Source: Mycolicibacterium diernhoferi (lineage in GTDB: Bacteria > Actinomycetota > Actinomycetes > Mycobacteriales > Mycobacteriaceae). From it: a DNA stretch of 64,000 bases. The position numbers and the translations under genes were made by a program. The notes under the pieces are model-generated. The model worked only from the letters and a program-made list of their open reading frames with translations. It ran no database searches and was not told where the DNA came from. Where the stretch lies: NCBI RefSeq assembly GCF_019456655.1, contig NZ_CP080332.1:1550001-1614000 (forward strand), read 5' to 3'. Every line of letters starts with the position of its first letter. Position 1 is the first letter of the stretch. Shown one piece after another: positions 1 through 7,814 of the stretch.

Positions 1-1297
1 TCACGGTTTGGATCTCACCGTTGACGTCCCGGGTGGTGGCGGTAGCGACGACGGTGATCTGGGTGCCCGGATTGGCCAGCGCCCACGCCGAATCGGTGAC
101 CGTGACGAGGTAGGACCCGTCGGTCGCCCGGGTGATCTCCACGTGGCCGGGTTGACCGGCGGTCAGGGTGACCTCTGGGTTGTGTGACGGGACGCGGACG
201 GTCCAGCTGTTGCCGGTGCGGGGCGTCGAGATCACCACGTCGGTGACGGGCGGCTCACCGACCGGATCAAGGGTCAGTGTCAAGGTGGCTGTACTGGTGT
301 GCCCGCCACCGGGTTTGAACATGCCCAGCAGGCCGTGTAGGTGAAAACCCTTGTCCCGAGCGGTGATCGACACGGTGTCGCCGGCGGTGCTCGCGTCGGT
401 CAGGTACGTGTAGGTGCCGTCGGTGTTGCGGGTCAGGGTGCCGTGGGCGCCGTCGGTGGTGGTGTAGGACAAAGCGTTTCCGTCGTAGTCGTCGAACTCG
501 ACGCGCAACGTGACGGCGACGCGACCGTCCGTGGTGAGGCTGGTGTCGACGACGGCGGCGCCCTTGACCGTGGGGGTGTCGTTGGACACCAAGGATTCGA
601 TGCGTCGGTAGGCGCCCCAGAGTCCTTCCAGAATCGGGTTGTTGGCGGTGCCGGGCGCCGGATTCGGTTTGAATCCGAAGACGCCCAGGACACCCAGGAC
701 GAGTTGCCGGACCGGTCGCAGCGGCGGCCTGGCCTGCGACGGCTTGGTGGAGACGACGATCGAGACCTGTGGCGCGACCGCCGCCACGGCGGTCGCTGTG
801 GCAGCGGCCGGCTCGGCGGCTGTGCCCCCGGTGATGGTGCCGGCCGTCTCGGGCCCGGCATCGGTGTGGGAGGAAGGTAGACCGGAGGTCCTCGCCGAGC
901 GCACCGAAATCGGAGCCGTTCGCTTGCTTCGCGGTACCGCAGAAGTCGGCTCGGGGCTGGTGGCTACGGCCTCCGTGACCGGTGCGGGCGCAACGGGTTC
1001 GGTGTCGAGGGGCTGGTCGGGATCGTCCGTTTGCTCCGTCTCGGCGTCCTCCTCGGCGTGGCTCGAAGCGGCGGAAGTTCTCGGAACTGCGGCGCTGCGC
1101 ACGGTGCGGGCGCTGCGCACAGAGCGGGCGCCGGGCGAGTCCGCGGAACCCGCTCTGGACGCGGAGTCGGACGCGGAACTGGACGTCGAGCTACCGCCGT
1201 CCTCGGCGAGTGCGACCTGGGGGCCGGCAACTGCGGATCCGATTCCCAATGCGACCGCCAGGACTCCGACGCGGCCGATATGCTTTGCGTACCCCAT
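1..1297 (-). CDS. Secreted Ig-like/cadherin-like repeat protein, C-terminus cut by window edge
   Basis: The frame opens with MGYAKHIGRVGVLAVALGI and a hydrophobic stretch ending near VALAEDGG, a convincing Sec signal peptide. Residues 35 to about 200 are a low-complexity Ser/Ala/Thr/Pro-rich linker. From about residue 236 the sequence shows Ig-like or VCBS-type beta repeats (DYDGNALSYTTTDGAHGTLT, then NTDGTYTYLTD), followed by further beta-rich sequence (DGSYLVTVTD) still open at base 1. Mycobacteria encode several long exported proteins of this architecture, of unknown function, probably on the cell surface. The start is the ATG at 1297. The downstream part lies outside the window, so length and C-terminal domain are unknown. 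Confidence 0.8.
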   Translation of the reverse strand, partial: MGYAKHIGRVGVLAVALGIGSAVAGPQVALAEDGGSSTSSSASDSASRAGSADSPGARSVRSARTVRSAAVPRTSAASSHAEEDAETEQTDDPDQPLDTEPVAPAPVTEAVATSPEPTSAVPRSKRTAPISVRSARTSGLPSSHTDAGPETAGTITGGTAAEPAAATATAVAAVAPQVSIVVSTKPSQARPPLRPVRQLVLGVLGVFGFKPNPAPGTANNPILEGLWGAYRRIESLVSNDTPTVKGAAVVDTSLTTDGRVAVTLRVEFDDYDGNALSYTTTDGAHGTLTRNTDGTYTYLTDASTAGDTVSITARDKGFHLHGLLGMFKPGGGHTSTATLTLTLDPVGEPPVTDVVISTPRTGNSWTVRVPSHNPEVTLTAGQPGHVEITRATDGSYLVTVTDSAWALANPGTQITVVATATTRDVNGEIQTV

Positions 1298-1349
1298 TAT
1301 TCTGTTTGCCTCCACAGCTGTATGACCCCTGGATCAGCAGCTTAAGCAC

Positions 1350-1393
1350 AGATCAGAGTGTTTGTGACATCAAATCTAGAACCCCTCTGATCT
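1350..1393. repeat. Inverted repeat upstream of the Ig-like protein gene
   Basis: Perfect 9-bp arms AGATCAGAG (1350-1358) and CTCTGATCT (1385-1393) lie in the leader of the leftward Ig-like gene. Next to them, around 1392-1406, is a second small palindrome built on GCTGCT/AGCAGC. This could be an operator or an mRNA leader stem; no T tract supports a terminator. Confidence 0.45.
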
Positions 1394-1493
1394 GCTGCTG
1401 AGCAGCGCGCTTAGCCGATCTATTCGGCGTGGCACCGGGCTATAGCTGAGGGTGTTCGGCGGCGGGATCGCAGCAGATGGGGGTTTGCTGTCA

Positions 1494-1521
1494 GTTCAAG
1501 ATCAATTTGCTGATCTTGAAC
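1494..1521. repeat. 28-nt palindrome upstream of the ECF sigma gene
   Basis: Arms GTTCAAGATCA (1494-1504) and TGATCTTGAAC (1511-1521) pair perfectly over 11 bp around a 6-nt centre, about 60 bp before the sigma factor start. The size and symmetry suit a dimeric repressor operator between two divergent genes. No neighbouring gene encodes an obvious partner. Confidence 0.55.
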
Positions 1522-1569
1522 ATGTCGGGGCAGTCGCCCGGCGTCGATGTTCTCGCCGTCGGGCGCTCC

Positions 1570-1575
1570 TAGACT
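1570..1575 (+). promoter_or_regulatory. Leaderless -10 element of the ECF41 sigma gene
   Basis: TAGACT ends 7 nt before the ATG at 1582, so transcription would begin at or next to the start codon. No ribosome binding site is visible upstream, as expected for a leaderless mycobacterial mRNA. Confidence 0.45.
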
Positions 1576-1581
1576 CGGCTC

Positions 1582-2514
1582 ATGACCGCGAGCGCCCGCG
1601 CCGACGAGTTCGAGGCATTGCGCCCGCACCTGCTCTCCGTCGGCTACCGCCTCACCGGGACCTACGCCGACGCCGAGGACATCGTGCAGGAGGCCTGGCT
1701 GCGATGGCGCGGCTCCGGCGACGAGATCGTCGATCTGCGCGCCTGGCTGACCACGGTGGTCAGCCGGCTGGGTCTGGACCGGTTGCGCTCGGCGGAGCGC
1801 CGTCGCGAGACCTATGTGGGGCAGTGGCTTCCCGAACCGGTGGTCACCGGCCTCGACCGGGACGACCCGTTGAGCGCCGTCGTCGCCGACGAGGACGCCA
1901 GGTTCGTCGTCATGGTGCTGCTGGAACGACTCACTCCGGACCAGCGGGTGGCCTTCGTCCTACACGACGGGTTCGGGGTGCCGTTCCCGGATATCGCCGA
2001 TGTGCTGGGGGTCAGCGCCGCGAGCGCCCGCCAGCTGGCATCGCGGGCGCGGCGCGCCGTGGACCACGCCCCGCCGCCGGGCGAGGACAGCCACAACGAG
2101 ACCGCCGGGCTGCTGATGGCGGCGCTCGCCGATGGCGATATGGACGCCGTTGTCCGGCTGTTGCATCCGGACGTCACGTTCACCGGTGACTCCAACCGCC
2201 GGGCGCCGACGGCGGCGCGTGTCATCCACGGACCCGACAAGGTGGCCCGCTTCCTGTTCGGCCTGGCACAGCGGTACGGGCCGAACTGGCTGGCCGGCAG
2301 CCGGCCCGCGCTGATCAACGGCCAGCTCGGGGTCTACACCCCGGGCGCGCCTGCCGGCGACGGCTACCCGGAGCTGATGCCGCGCATCACCGCGATGACC
2401 GTGCGGGACGGATTGGTCTGCGCGGTATGGGATATCGCCAACCCGGACAAGTTCAGCGCTTCTCCGCTGCGTCGTCGACCGCCCACGGCACCCGACAGGC
2501 ATCCCCGGAGCTGA
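1582..2514 (+). CDS. ECF41-type RNA polymerase sigma factor with SnoaL-like C-terminal domain (SigJ-like)
   Basis: This is a 310-residue ECF sigma factor. Region 2 is seen as LRPHLLSVGYRLTGTYADAE and DIVQEAWLRWR (residues 10-50), and region 4 as LTPDQRVAFVLHDGFGVPF with SAASARQLASRARRAV (residues 117-160). A WLPEPV linker lies near residue 82. From about residue 170 a SnoaL/NTF2-like domain follows (VRLLHPDVTFTGD), ending with NPDKF at 287-291, close to the NPDKL signature of ECF41 sigmas, whose C-terminal extension acts as a built-in regulator instead of a separate anti-sigma. The 3' end overlaps the convergent AhpD-like gene by 62 bp, the usual ECF41 partner. M. tuberculosis SigJ is the closest named relative by architecture. 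Confidence 0.88.
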   Translation: MTASARADEFEALRPHLLSVGYRLTGTYADAEDIVQEAWLRWRGSGDEIVDLRAWLTTVVSRLGLDRLRSAERRRETYVGQWLPEPVVTGLDRDDPLSAVVADEDARFVVMVLLERLTPDQRVAFVLHDGFGVPFPDIADVLGVSAASARQLASRARRAVDHAPPPGEDSHNETAGLLMAALADGDMDAVVRLLHPDVTFTGDSNRRAPTAARVIHGPDKVARFLFGLAQRYGPNWLAGSRPALINGQLGVYTPGAPAGDGYPELMPRITAMTVRDGLVCAVWDIANPDKFSASPLRRRPPTAPDRHPRS

Positions 2515-3046
2515 AGCCTTGTTCGGTGATGCCCAATGCCGAGTACATCCGGGCTCGCATGTTCTCCACGCCGATCTGATAGGTCAGCTCGATCACGCCG
2601 TCGTCACCGAACCGGCGACGTAGATCGGCGACCTGCTCGTCGGTCACCGTGTGCGGGTCGGTGGTCATCGCGTCCGCGTAGGCGATCGCCGCGCGCTCGT
2701 CGGCGTCGAACAACGGCGACGTCGCGTACTGCTCGATGTGCTTGAGCCGGTCCACGTCCAGACCGTCCAGCCGTTGCAGCATGGACCCGAAGTCGACGCA
2801 CCAGGAGCAGCCGACGGTACGGGCGGTCCAGAACACCGCGAGCTCGCGGACGCCGGCGGGCAGCTTCTTGGAGCCCGCTTGCAGCAGCATCTCGTGGACG
2901 CCGTTGGCCATCAGCAGCCGCGGGTGATGCGCCGCCACCGCGAACGGTTCGGGCACCTCGCCGAACCTGCGTTTGGCGAAGCGGTACATCATCCGGGTCA
3001 GCGGGCCGGCTTGTTCGGGGGGCAGCGGAGCGATTCTGGGAGTCAT
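2453..3046 (-). CDS. Carboxymuconolactone decarboxylase/AhpD-family protein, ECF41 partner
   Basis: This 197-residue AhpD-like protein has FWTARTVGCSWCVDFGS around residues 90-107. Its CxxC (CSWC) motif with a following acidic residue is the hallmark of peroxidatic carboxymuconolactone decarboxylase-like proteins. Such genes sit beside ECF41 sigma factors in many actinobacteria and are their usual target, which fits the promoter-like motif at 3055-3081. The start is the ATG at 3046. The gene runs tail-to-tail into the sigma gene with a 62-bp overlap. The substrate is unknown; a redox or peroxide role is an inference from the CxxC. Confidence 0.85.
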   Translation of the reverse strand: MTPRIAPLPPEQAGPLTRMMYRFAKRRFGEVPEPFAVAAHHPRLLMANGVHEMLLQAGSKKLPAGVRELAVFWTARTVGCSWCVDFGSMLQRLDGLDVDRLKHIEQYATSPLFDADERAAIAYADAMTTDPHTVTDEQVADLRRRFGDDGVIELTYQIGVENMRARMYSALGITEQGFSSGDACRVPWAVDDAAEKR

Positions 3047-3054
3047 ATCTGGTA

Positions 3055-3081
3055 GACGACGCGGCCCTGTGATGTGTGACA
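3055..3081 (-). promoter_or_regulatory. Putative ECF41 promoter of the carboxymuconolactone decarboxylase gene
   Basis: On the minus strand TGTCACA (3081-3075) is followed after 16 nt by CGTC (3058-3055). As I recall it, the published ECF41 promoter is TGTCACA-N16-CGTC, so -35, spacing and -10 all agree. The CGTC lies 9 nt before the ATG, so the mRNA would be leaderless or nearly so. Confidence 0.7.
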
Positions 3082-3121
3082 GATCTAGTTCCAACGGACC
3101 ACCTGCGGGTAAAGAAGAGGG

Positions 3122-4225
3122 GTGACTGACGCGTTGCCCAGCCGAGGCGCGATATTCGGCAAGCACCTCCGATCGGCGGCCACGGTGGCCATGCAGTTCA
3201 TCGCCGTGGCCGCGGCCATCTGGGTGCTGGCCTGGATCTTCGGCGAAGCGTGGGTGATCATCCTGCCGGTCGCGCTGGCCGTCGTGATCGGCACCGTGCT
3301 GTGGCCGCCGGTGCGCTGGATGCGCGCCAAGGGCCTGCCACCGGCCGCCGCGGCCCTGGTCATGCTGCTGATCGCGGCCGGGGTGATCGCCGCGTTGATC
3401 GCCGCCGTGGCACCAGCCATCGTCGAGCAGTCCACAGAGCTGGCACAACAGGCGTCCGCGGGCGTCGTACAGGTGCGTGACTGGCTGGACGGCCCGCCGC
3501 TGAACATCAGCCAGGCACAGCTCGACTCGGCGGTCGCCGCGATCACCGACGGGCTCAACACGAGCAGCAGCCAGATCGCGTCGGGCGTGTTCACCGGCGT
3601 GGGCGCGGCCACCTCGGCGTTGGTGACGGTCTTCACCACCGTCGTCGTGACGTTCTTCCTGCTCAAGGATGGGCCGCGGTTCATCCCGTGGCTGCGGCGT
3701 TCGGTCGGCTACCCGGCCGCTCCGCACCTGGCCGAGGTGCTGCAGCGCATCTGGGCGAGCCTCGGGGGATTCATCCGCACGCAGGCCCTGGTCAGCTTCG
3801 TCGACGCCGCCCTGATCGGGATCGGTTTGGTGATCCTGGGCGTGCCGCTGGCCTTCGCGCTGGCGATCGTCACCTTCATCGGCGGTTTCGTGCCGATCGT
3901 CGGCGCGTTCGTCGCCGGTGGTCTGGCGGTGCTGATCGCACTGGTCGCCAACGGCCCGGTCACGGCGCTGATCGTGCTGGGCATCATCATCGCGGTGCAG
4001 CAACTGGAGGGCAACGTGCTCCAGCCCTGGCTGCAGTCCAGGTCGATGGAACTGCACGCCGTGATCGTCCTGCTCGCGGTCACCCTCGGCGCCTCGGCCT
4101 TCGGCGTCGTCGGCGCGTTCCTGGCGGTGCCGGTGGCTGCGGCGCTGGCCGTGGTGCTGCGCTACTACGACGAGCAGGTCCAGGCCCTCACCCACTCCCG
4201 CGTCGAAAGTGAAGTTGATAGCTAG
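3122..4225 (+). CDS. AI-2E family (PerM/UPF0118) transporter
   Basis: This 367-residue integral membrane protein has about seven or eight hydrophobic helices, including a pair at residues 20-60 (FIAVAAAIWVLAWIFGEAW) and several in the C-terminal half, such as IGIGLVILGVPLAFALAIVT. The segment VTFIGGFVPIVGAFVAGG and the later NVLQPWLQSRSMELHAVIVL are characteristic of the AI-2E transporter family. Members include E. coli TqsA and various efflux or Na+/H+ permeases, so the substrate is open. The start is the GTG at 3122 just after AAGAAGAGG. The stop lies inside the left copy of the palindromic repeat that flanks the next gene. Confidence 0.85.
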   Translation: MTDALPSRGAIFGKHLRSAATVAMQFIAVAAAIWVLAWIFGEAWVIILPVALAVVIGTVLWPPVRWMRAKGLPPAAAALVMLLIAAGVIAALIAAVAPAIVEQSTELAQQASAGVVQVRDWLDGPPLNISQAQLDSAVAAITDGLNTSSSQIASGVFTGVGAATSALVTVFTTVVVTFFLLKDGPRFIPWLRRSVGYPAAPHLAEVLQRIWASLGGFIRTQALVSFVDAALIGIGLVILGVPLAFALAIVTFIGGFVPIVGAFVAGGLAVLIALVANGPVTALIVLGIIIAVQQLEGNVLQPWLQSRSMELHAVIVLLAVTLGASAFGVVGAFLAVPVAAALAVVLRYYDEQVQALTHSRVESEVDS

Positions 4226-4264
4226 AAATCCACGAAACCTCGCGATCTAGTTCACTTTCGGCGG
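4204..4264. repeat. Left palindromic repeat flanking DUF559 cassette 1
   Basis: Arms CGAAAGTGAA (4204-4213) and TTCACTTTCG (4251-4260) form an inverted repeat containing the stop codon of the AI-2E gene. Positions 4241-4264 recur at 5196-5219 as a 24-nt direct repeat with one mismatch (G at 4250, A at 5205). The repeat therefore brackets the DUF559 gene. Confidence 0.8.
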
Positions 4265-4303
4265 AGGTGGAACGAGTACCACAGCCGGTGCGTCCAAGTT
4301 CAT

Positions 4304-5205
4304 GTGCTGATTGTGGGGAGTGAGGCGTTGGCGGCCGGCACCGTCACCCGGTATCAACTGAGCACGCGCTACGAAATGCTGCACCGCGACGTCTATGTTT
4401 CCCGCGGGGCGGCTCTCACCCCGAAGGATAGGGCCGTCGCGGCGTGGGTGTGGTCGAGGCGGCGCGGTGTCGCCGCTGGTCTGTCGGCCGCAGCGCTGCA
4501 CGGCTGCGAGTGGATCGACGCCGCGCTGCCCGCCGAGCTCAACCAGGCGAGCAAGCACAAGACAGCGCACATCCTGCTGCACAGCGATCTCCTGTCCGAC
4601 AGCGAGATCTGCTGCGTCGATGGCATCCGTGCGACGACCCCTGCGCGCACAGCCTTCGATCTCGGCCGTCGACGAGGGGTGACGATGGCTGTGATTCGGA
4701 TCGATGCGCTGCTGCAGGTGACCGACCTGGATTTGGCGCATGTGCAGGCACTCGTCGACAGCCACCGGGGTACCAGGGGGGCGTGGTCCAGCTGAGGCGG
4801 GTTCTCGATCTCGCCGACGACGGGGCCGAGTCGCCCCAGGAGACCCGGCTGCGCCTACTACTGACATCGGCGGGGATGCGACCGTCGCACACCCAGATCG
4901 AGGTCTACGACGAGTACAGCTTGATCGGCCGGCTCGATATGGGTTGGCCGGAGTGGAAGGTCGGCGTGCAGTACGACGGCGTGCAACATTGGACGGATCC
5001 CCGCCAGCGCGCCCGCGACATCGATCAGGACCTCGCCTATCGGGACGCCGGTTGGCGCATCGCCCGGGTCGGCGCGGACTTGATGAGATACCGGCGGCCG
5101 ACGATCCTCAGGCGGGTGCGGGATGCGCTGAATGCAGCAGGCGCACCGTACCCTCTGCCGAAAGTGAAAAAGATCGCGAGAATTCCAAGAATTCTCGCGA
5201 TCTAA
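4304..5205 (+). pseudogene. DUF559 (VSR-fold) protein with AbiEi-like N-terminus, frameshifted
   Basis: The first half, from GTG 4304, reads GSEALAAGTVTRYQLSTRYE and SAAALHGCEWIDA, the N-terminal region of mycobacterial DUF559 proteins that resembles AbiEi antitoxin/HTH domains. It stops at 4795. The second half continues in another frame (GVVQLRRVLDLADD, AESPQETRLRLLL, then RLDMGWPEWKVGVQYDGVQHW), the conserved DUF559 nuclease-like domain, to the stop at 5205. Adding one G to the six-G run at 4776-4781 joins both into a protein of about 300 residues. A GTG at 4783 could restart the C-terminal 140 residues as a separate protein. A sequencing error or a recent mutation are both possible. The last codons lie inside the right hairpin. 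Confidence 0.75.
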
Positions 5206-5219
5206 TTCACTTTCGGCGG
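5158..5219. terminator. Right palindromic repeat and bidirectional hairpin
   Basis: A long hairpin: 11-bp arms CCGAAAGTGAA (5158-5168) and TTCACTTTCGG (5206-5216), a 3x3 internal loop, then perfect 14-bp arms GATCGCGAGAATTC (5172-5185) and GAATTCTCGCGATC (5189-5202) with a 3-nt loop. It lies between the DUF559 gene and the convergent sdhB and probably terminates both. Positions 5196-5219 repeat the left flank of the cassette. Confidence 0.8.
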
Positions 5220-5227
5220 GGGAGGGA

Positions 5228-6010
5228 TCAGCGCGCGAACATCAAGGCGCGCTTGACTTCCTGGATCGCCTGGGTCACCTGGATGCCGCGGGGGCAGGAC
5301 TCGGTGCAGTTGAAGGTGGTGCGGCAGCGCCACACCCCGTCGACCTCGTTGAGGATGTCCAGGCGCTCGGCGGCGCCCTCGTCACGCGAGTCGAAGATGA
5401 ACCGGTGCGCGTTGACGATCGCGGCGGGACCGAAGTAGGACCCCTCGCTCCAGTACACCGGGCAGCTGGTGGTGCAGCAGGCGCACAGGATGCACTTGGT
5501 GGTGTCGTCGTAGCGGGCCCGGTCGGTGGCGCTCTGGATGCGCTCCTTGGTGGGCGCATTGCCGCTGGTGATCAGGAACGGCTTCACCGCGCGGTAGGCG
5601 TCGAAGAACGGCTCCATGTTCACCACGAGATCCTTCTCCACGGGCAGGCCGCGGATCGGTTCGATGGTGATGGTCAGCTGCTTGGAGGCCTTCTTCGGCA
5701 GCAGATCGCGCATCAGCACCTTGCACGCCAACCGGTTGACACCGTTGATGCGCATGGCATCCGACCCACACACGCCGTGTGCGCAGGAACGCCGGAAGGT
5801 CAGGGTGCCGTCCAGGTACCACTTCACGTAGTGCAGCAGGTTGAGCAGACGGTCGCTGGGCAGGCACGGCACGCGGAAGCTCTGGTAGCCGGCGTCGTCC
5901 GGGCTGTCCGGGTTGAAACGGGCGATCTTCAGGGTGACCATCACCGCGCCATCCGGGATGGGCGGCAGGTCCGGGCCGCCGGTCTCGGGCTTCTCCAAAA
6001 CGCTCGTCAT
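5228..6010 (-). CDS. sdhB: Succinate dehydrogenase iron-sulfur subunit
   Basis: This 260-residue protein carries the three Fe-S centres that wire FAD to quinone. The [2Fe-2S] ligands are in RRSCAHGVCGSDAM with a later Cys in LACKVLMRDL (ferredoxin domain, residues 65-110). The [4Fe-4S] and [3Fe-4S] ligands are in CILCACCTTSCPVYW (around 173-187) and TFNCTESCPRGI (around 230-241). It is the last gene of sdhCDAB, 2 bp after sdhA. Its length and neighbours match the mycobacterial Sdh2 operon (Rv3319). It would sit on the cytoplasmic face of the membrane in the TCA cycle and respiratory chain. Confidence 0.96.
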   Translation of the reverse strand: MTSVLEKPETGGPDLPPIPDGAVMVTLKIARFNPDSPDDAGYQSFRVPCLPSDRLLNLLHYVKWYLDGTLTFRRSCAHGVCGSDAMRINGVNRLACKVLMRDLLPKKASKQLTITIEPIRGLPVEKDLVVNMEPFFDAYRAVKPFLITSGNAPTKERIQSATDRARYDDTTKCILCACCTTSCPVYWSEGSYFGPAAIVNAHRFIFDSRDEGAAERLDILNEVDGVWRCRTTFNCTESCPRGIQVTQAIQEVKRALMFAR

Positions 6011-6012
6011 CT

Positions 6013-7767
6013 CTAGTACTTCCGTTCCATCGGCTCGTACCGGGTCTGGACCACGGGCTTGTAGTCCAGCCGGATATCGCTCAGCAGATCGGTGCCCTCT
6101 TTGTAGGCCATCGTGTGACGCATGTAGTTGGTGTCGTCACGGTTGGGGTAGTCCTCGCGCGCATGCCCGCCACGGGATTCCTTGCGGTTCAGTGCACCGA
6201 CGACGGTGACCTCGGCGAGTTCCAGCAGGAAGCCGAGCTCGATGGCCTCCAGCAGATCGCTGTTGTAGCGCTTGCCCTTGTCCTGCACCGTGATTCGCGA
6301 GTAGCGCTCCTTGAGTGCGTGGATATCGGTCAGCGCCTGCTTCAGCGTCTCCTCGGTGCGGAACACCGCGGCGTTGTTGTCCATCGACTGCTGCAGCTGG
6401 GTGCGGATGTCGGCGACGCGCTCGTTGCCGTGCTCGGAGAGGATGTCGCCGACCCAGTTGACCACCATGCCGGCCGGGTTCTCCGGCAGGTCGACGTGGT
6501 TGTGGTTGAGCGCGTACTCGGCGGCCGCGATGCCGGCGCGACGGCCGAACACGTTGATGTCCAGCAGCGAGTTGGTGCCCAACCGGTTGGAGCCGTGCAC
6601 CGAAACGCACGCACATTCGCCGGCGGCGTACAGGCCGGGAACGACGTTGTTGTTGTCGCGCAGCACCTGTCCGTTGACGTTGGTCGGGATGCCGCCCATC
6701 ACGTAGTGGCAGGTCGGGTACACCGGCACCAGTTCGGTCACCGGATCCACACCCAGGTAGGTGCGGGCGAACTCGGTGATGTCGGGCAGCTTGGCTTCCA
6801 GCACGTCCTCGCCGAGATGGCGCACGTCGATGTAGACGTAGTCCTTGTTCGGTCCGGCGCCGCGGCCTTCGAGCACCTCGAGCACCATCGAGCGGGCGAC
6901 GATGTCGCGCGGCGCCAGGTCGACGATCGTCGGCGCGTAACGCTCCATGAAGCGCTCGCCCTCACCGTTGAGCAGACGACCGCCCTCGCCGCGCACGGCC
7001 TCGGAGATCAGGATGCCCAGACCGGCCAGGCCTGTCGGGTGGAACTGGTGGAACTCCATGTCTTCCAAGGGGAGTCCCTTGCGGAAGACGATGCCCAGGC
7101 CGTCGCCGGTCAGGGTGTGCGCGTTCGACGTGGTCTTGTACATCCGGCCCGAACCGCCGGTGGCGAAGACGATCGACTTGGCGTGGAAGACGTGGATGTC
7201 GCCGGTCGCCAACTCGTAGGCGATGACGCCGGTGGCCACCGGGCCACCCGGGGTCTCGGTCAGGGTGATGTCGAGCGCGTAGAACTCGTTGAAGAACTGC
7301 ACGTCGTGTTTGACGCAGTTTTGGTACAGCGTCTGCAGGATCATGTGACCGGTGCGGTCGGCGGCGTAGCAGGCGCGGCGCACGGGGGCCTTGCCGTGGT
7401 CGCGGGTGTGCCCGCCGAACCGGCGCTGGTCGATGCGGCCCTCGGGGGTGCGGTTGAACGGCATCCCCATCTTCTCGAGGTCATAGACCGCGTCGATGGC
7501 CTCTTTGCACATGATCTCGACGGCGTCCTGGTCGGCCAGGTAGTCGCCGCCCTTGACGGTGTCGAAGGTGTGCCATTCCCAGTTGTCGTCCTCGACGTTG
7601 GCCAGCGCCGCGCACATGCCGCCCTGCGCCGCACCGGTGTGCGAGCGGGTCGGGTACAGCTTGGTCAGCACCGCGGTGCGAGCCCGGGGGCCGGCCTCGA
7701 CCGCCGCGCGCATACCCGCGCCGCCGGCACCGACGATGACGACGTCGTAACGATGTTCCTGAATCAT
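6013..7767 (-). CDS. sdhA: Succinate dehydrogenase flavoprotein subunit
   Basis: This 584-residue subunit oxidises succinate to fumarate with covalently bound FAD. It has the dinucleotide-binding VVIVGAGGAGMRAAVEAG near residue 10, then RSHTGAAQGGMCAAL, whose His is the usual site of FAD attachment, and the active-site region EFHQFHPTGLAG (around 235). The C-terminal capping domain includes GGHAREDYPNRDD. The length matches Rv3318. The start is ATG 7767, preceded by AGGACCGCAGG. It is third in sdhCDAB, 47 bp after sdhD. Confidence 0.97.
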   Translation of the reverse strand: MIQEHRYDVVIVGAGGAGMRAAVEAGPRARTAVLTKLYPTRSHTGAAQGGMCAALANVEDDNWEWHTFDTVKGGDYLADQDAVEIMCKEAIDAVYDLEKMGMPFNRTPEGRIDQRRFGGHTRDHGKAPVRRACYAADRTGHMILQTLYQNCVKHDVQFFNEFYALDITLTETPGGPVATGVIAYELATGDIHVFHAKSIVFATGGSGRMYKTTSNAHTLTGDGLGIVFRKGLPLEDMEFHQFHPTGLAGLGILISEAVRGEGGRLLNGEGERFMERYAPTIVDLAPRDIVARSMVLEVLEGRGAGPNKDYVYIDVRHLGEDVLEAKLPDITEFARTYLGVDPVTELVPVYPTCHYVMGGIPTNVNGQVLRDNNNVVPGLYAAGECACVSVHGSNRLGTNSLLDINVFGRRAGIAAAEYALNHNHVDLPENPAGMVVNWVGDILSEHGNERVADIRTQLQQSMDNNAAVFRTEETLKQALTDIHALKERYSRITVQDKGKRYNSDLLEAIELGFLLELAEVTVVGALNRKESRGGHAREDYPNRDDTNYMRHTMAYKEGTDLLSDIRLDYKPVVQTRYEPMERKY

Positions 7768-7814
7768 CCTGCGGTCCTCATTGTTGTTCCCGTCGCTTCG
7801 CTCGCCATGGCCAT

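Noticed and set aside
1363..1369. TGTCACA on the minus strand upstream of the Ig-like gene as a second ECF41 promoter
   Set aside because: No CGTC lies 16 nt downstream (the bases there read CTTA), so it fails the -10 requirement.
3047..4195. Open frame antisense to the AI-2E gene that would extend the AhpD-like protein at its N-terminus
   Set aside because: The added residues are Gln/Asp/His/Arg-rich, typical of antisense reading of high-GC coding DNA, and the family begins at ATG 3046 next to a promoter motif.
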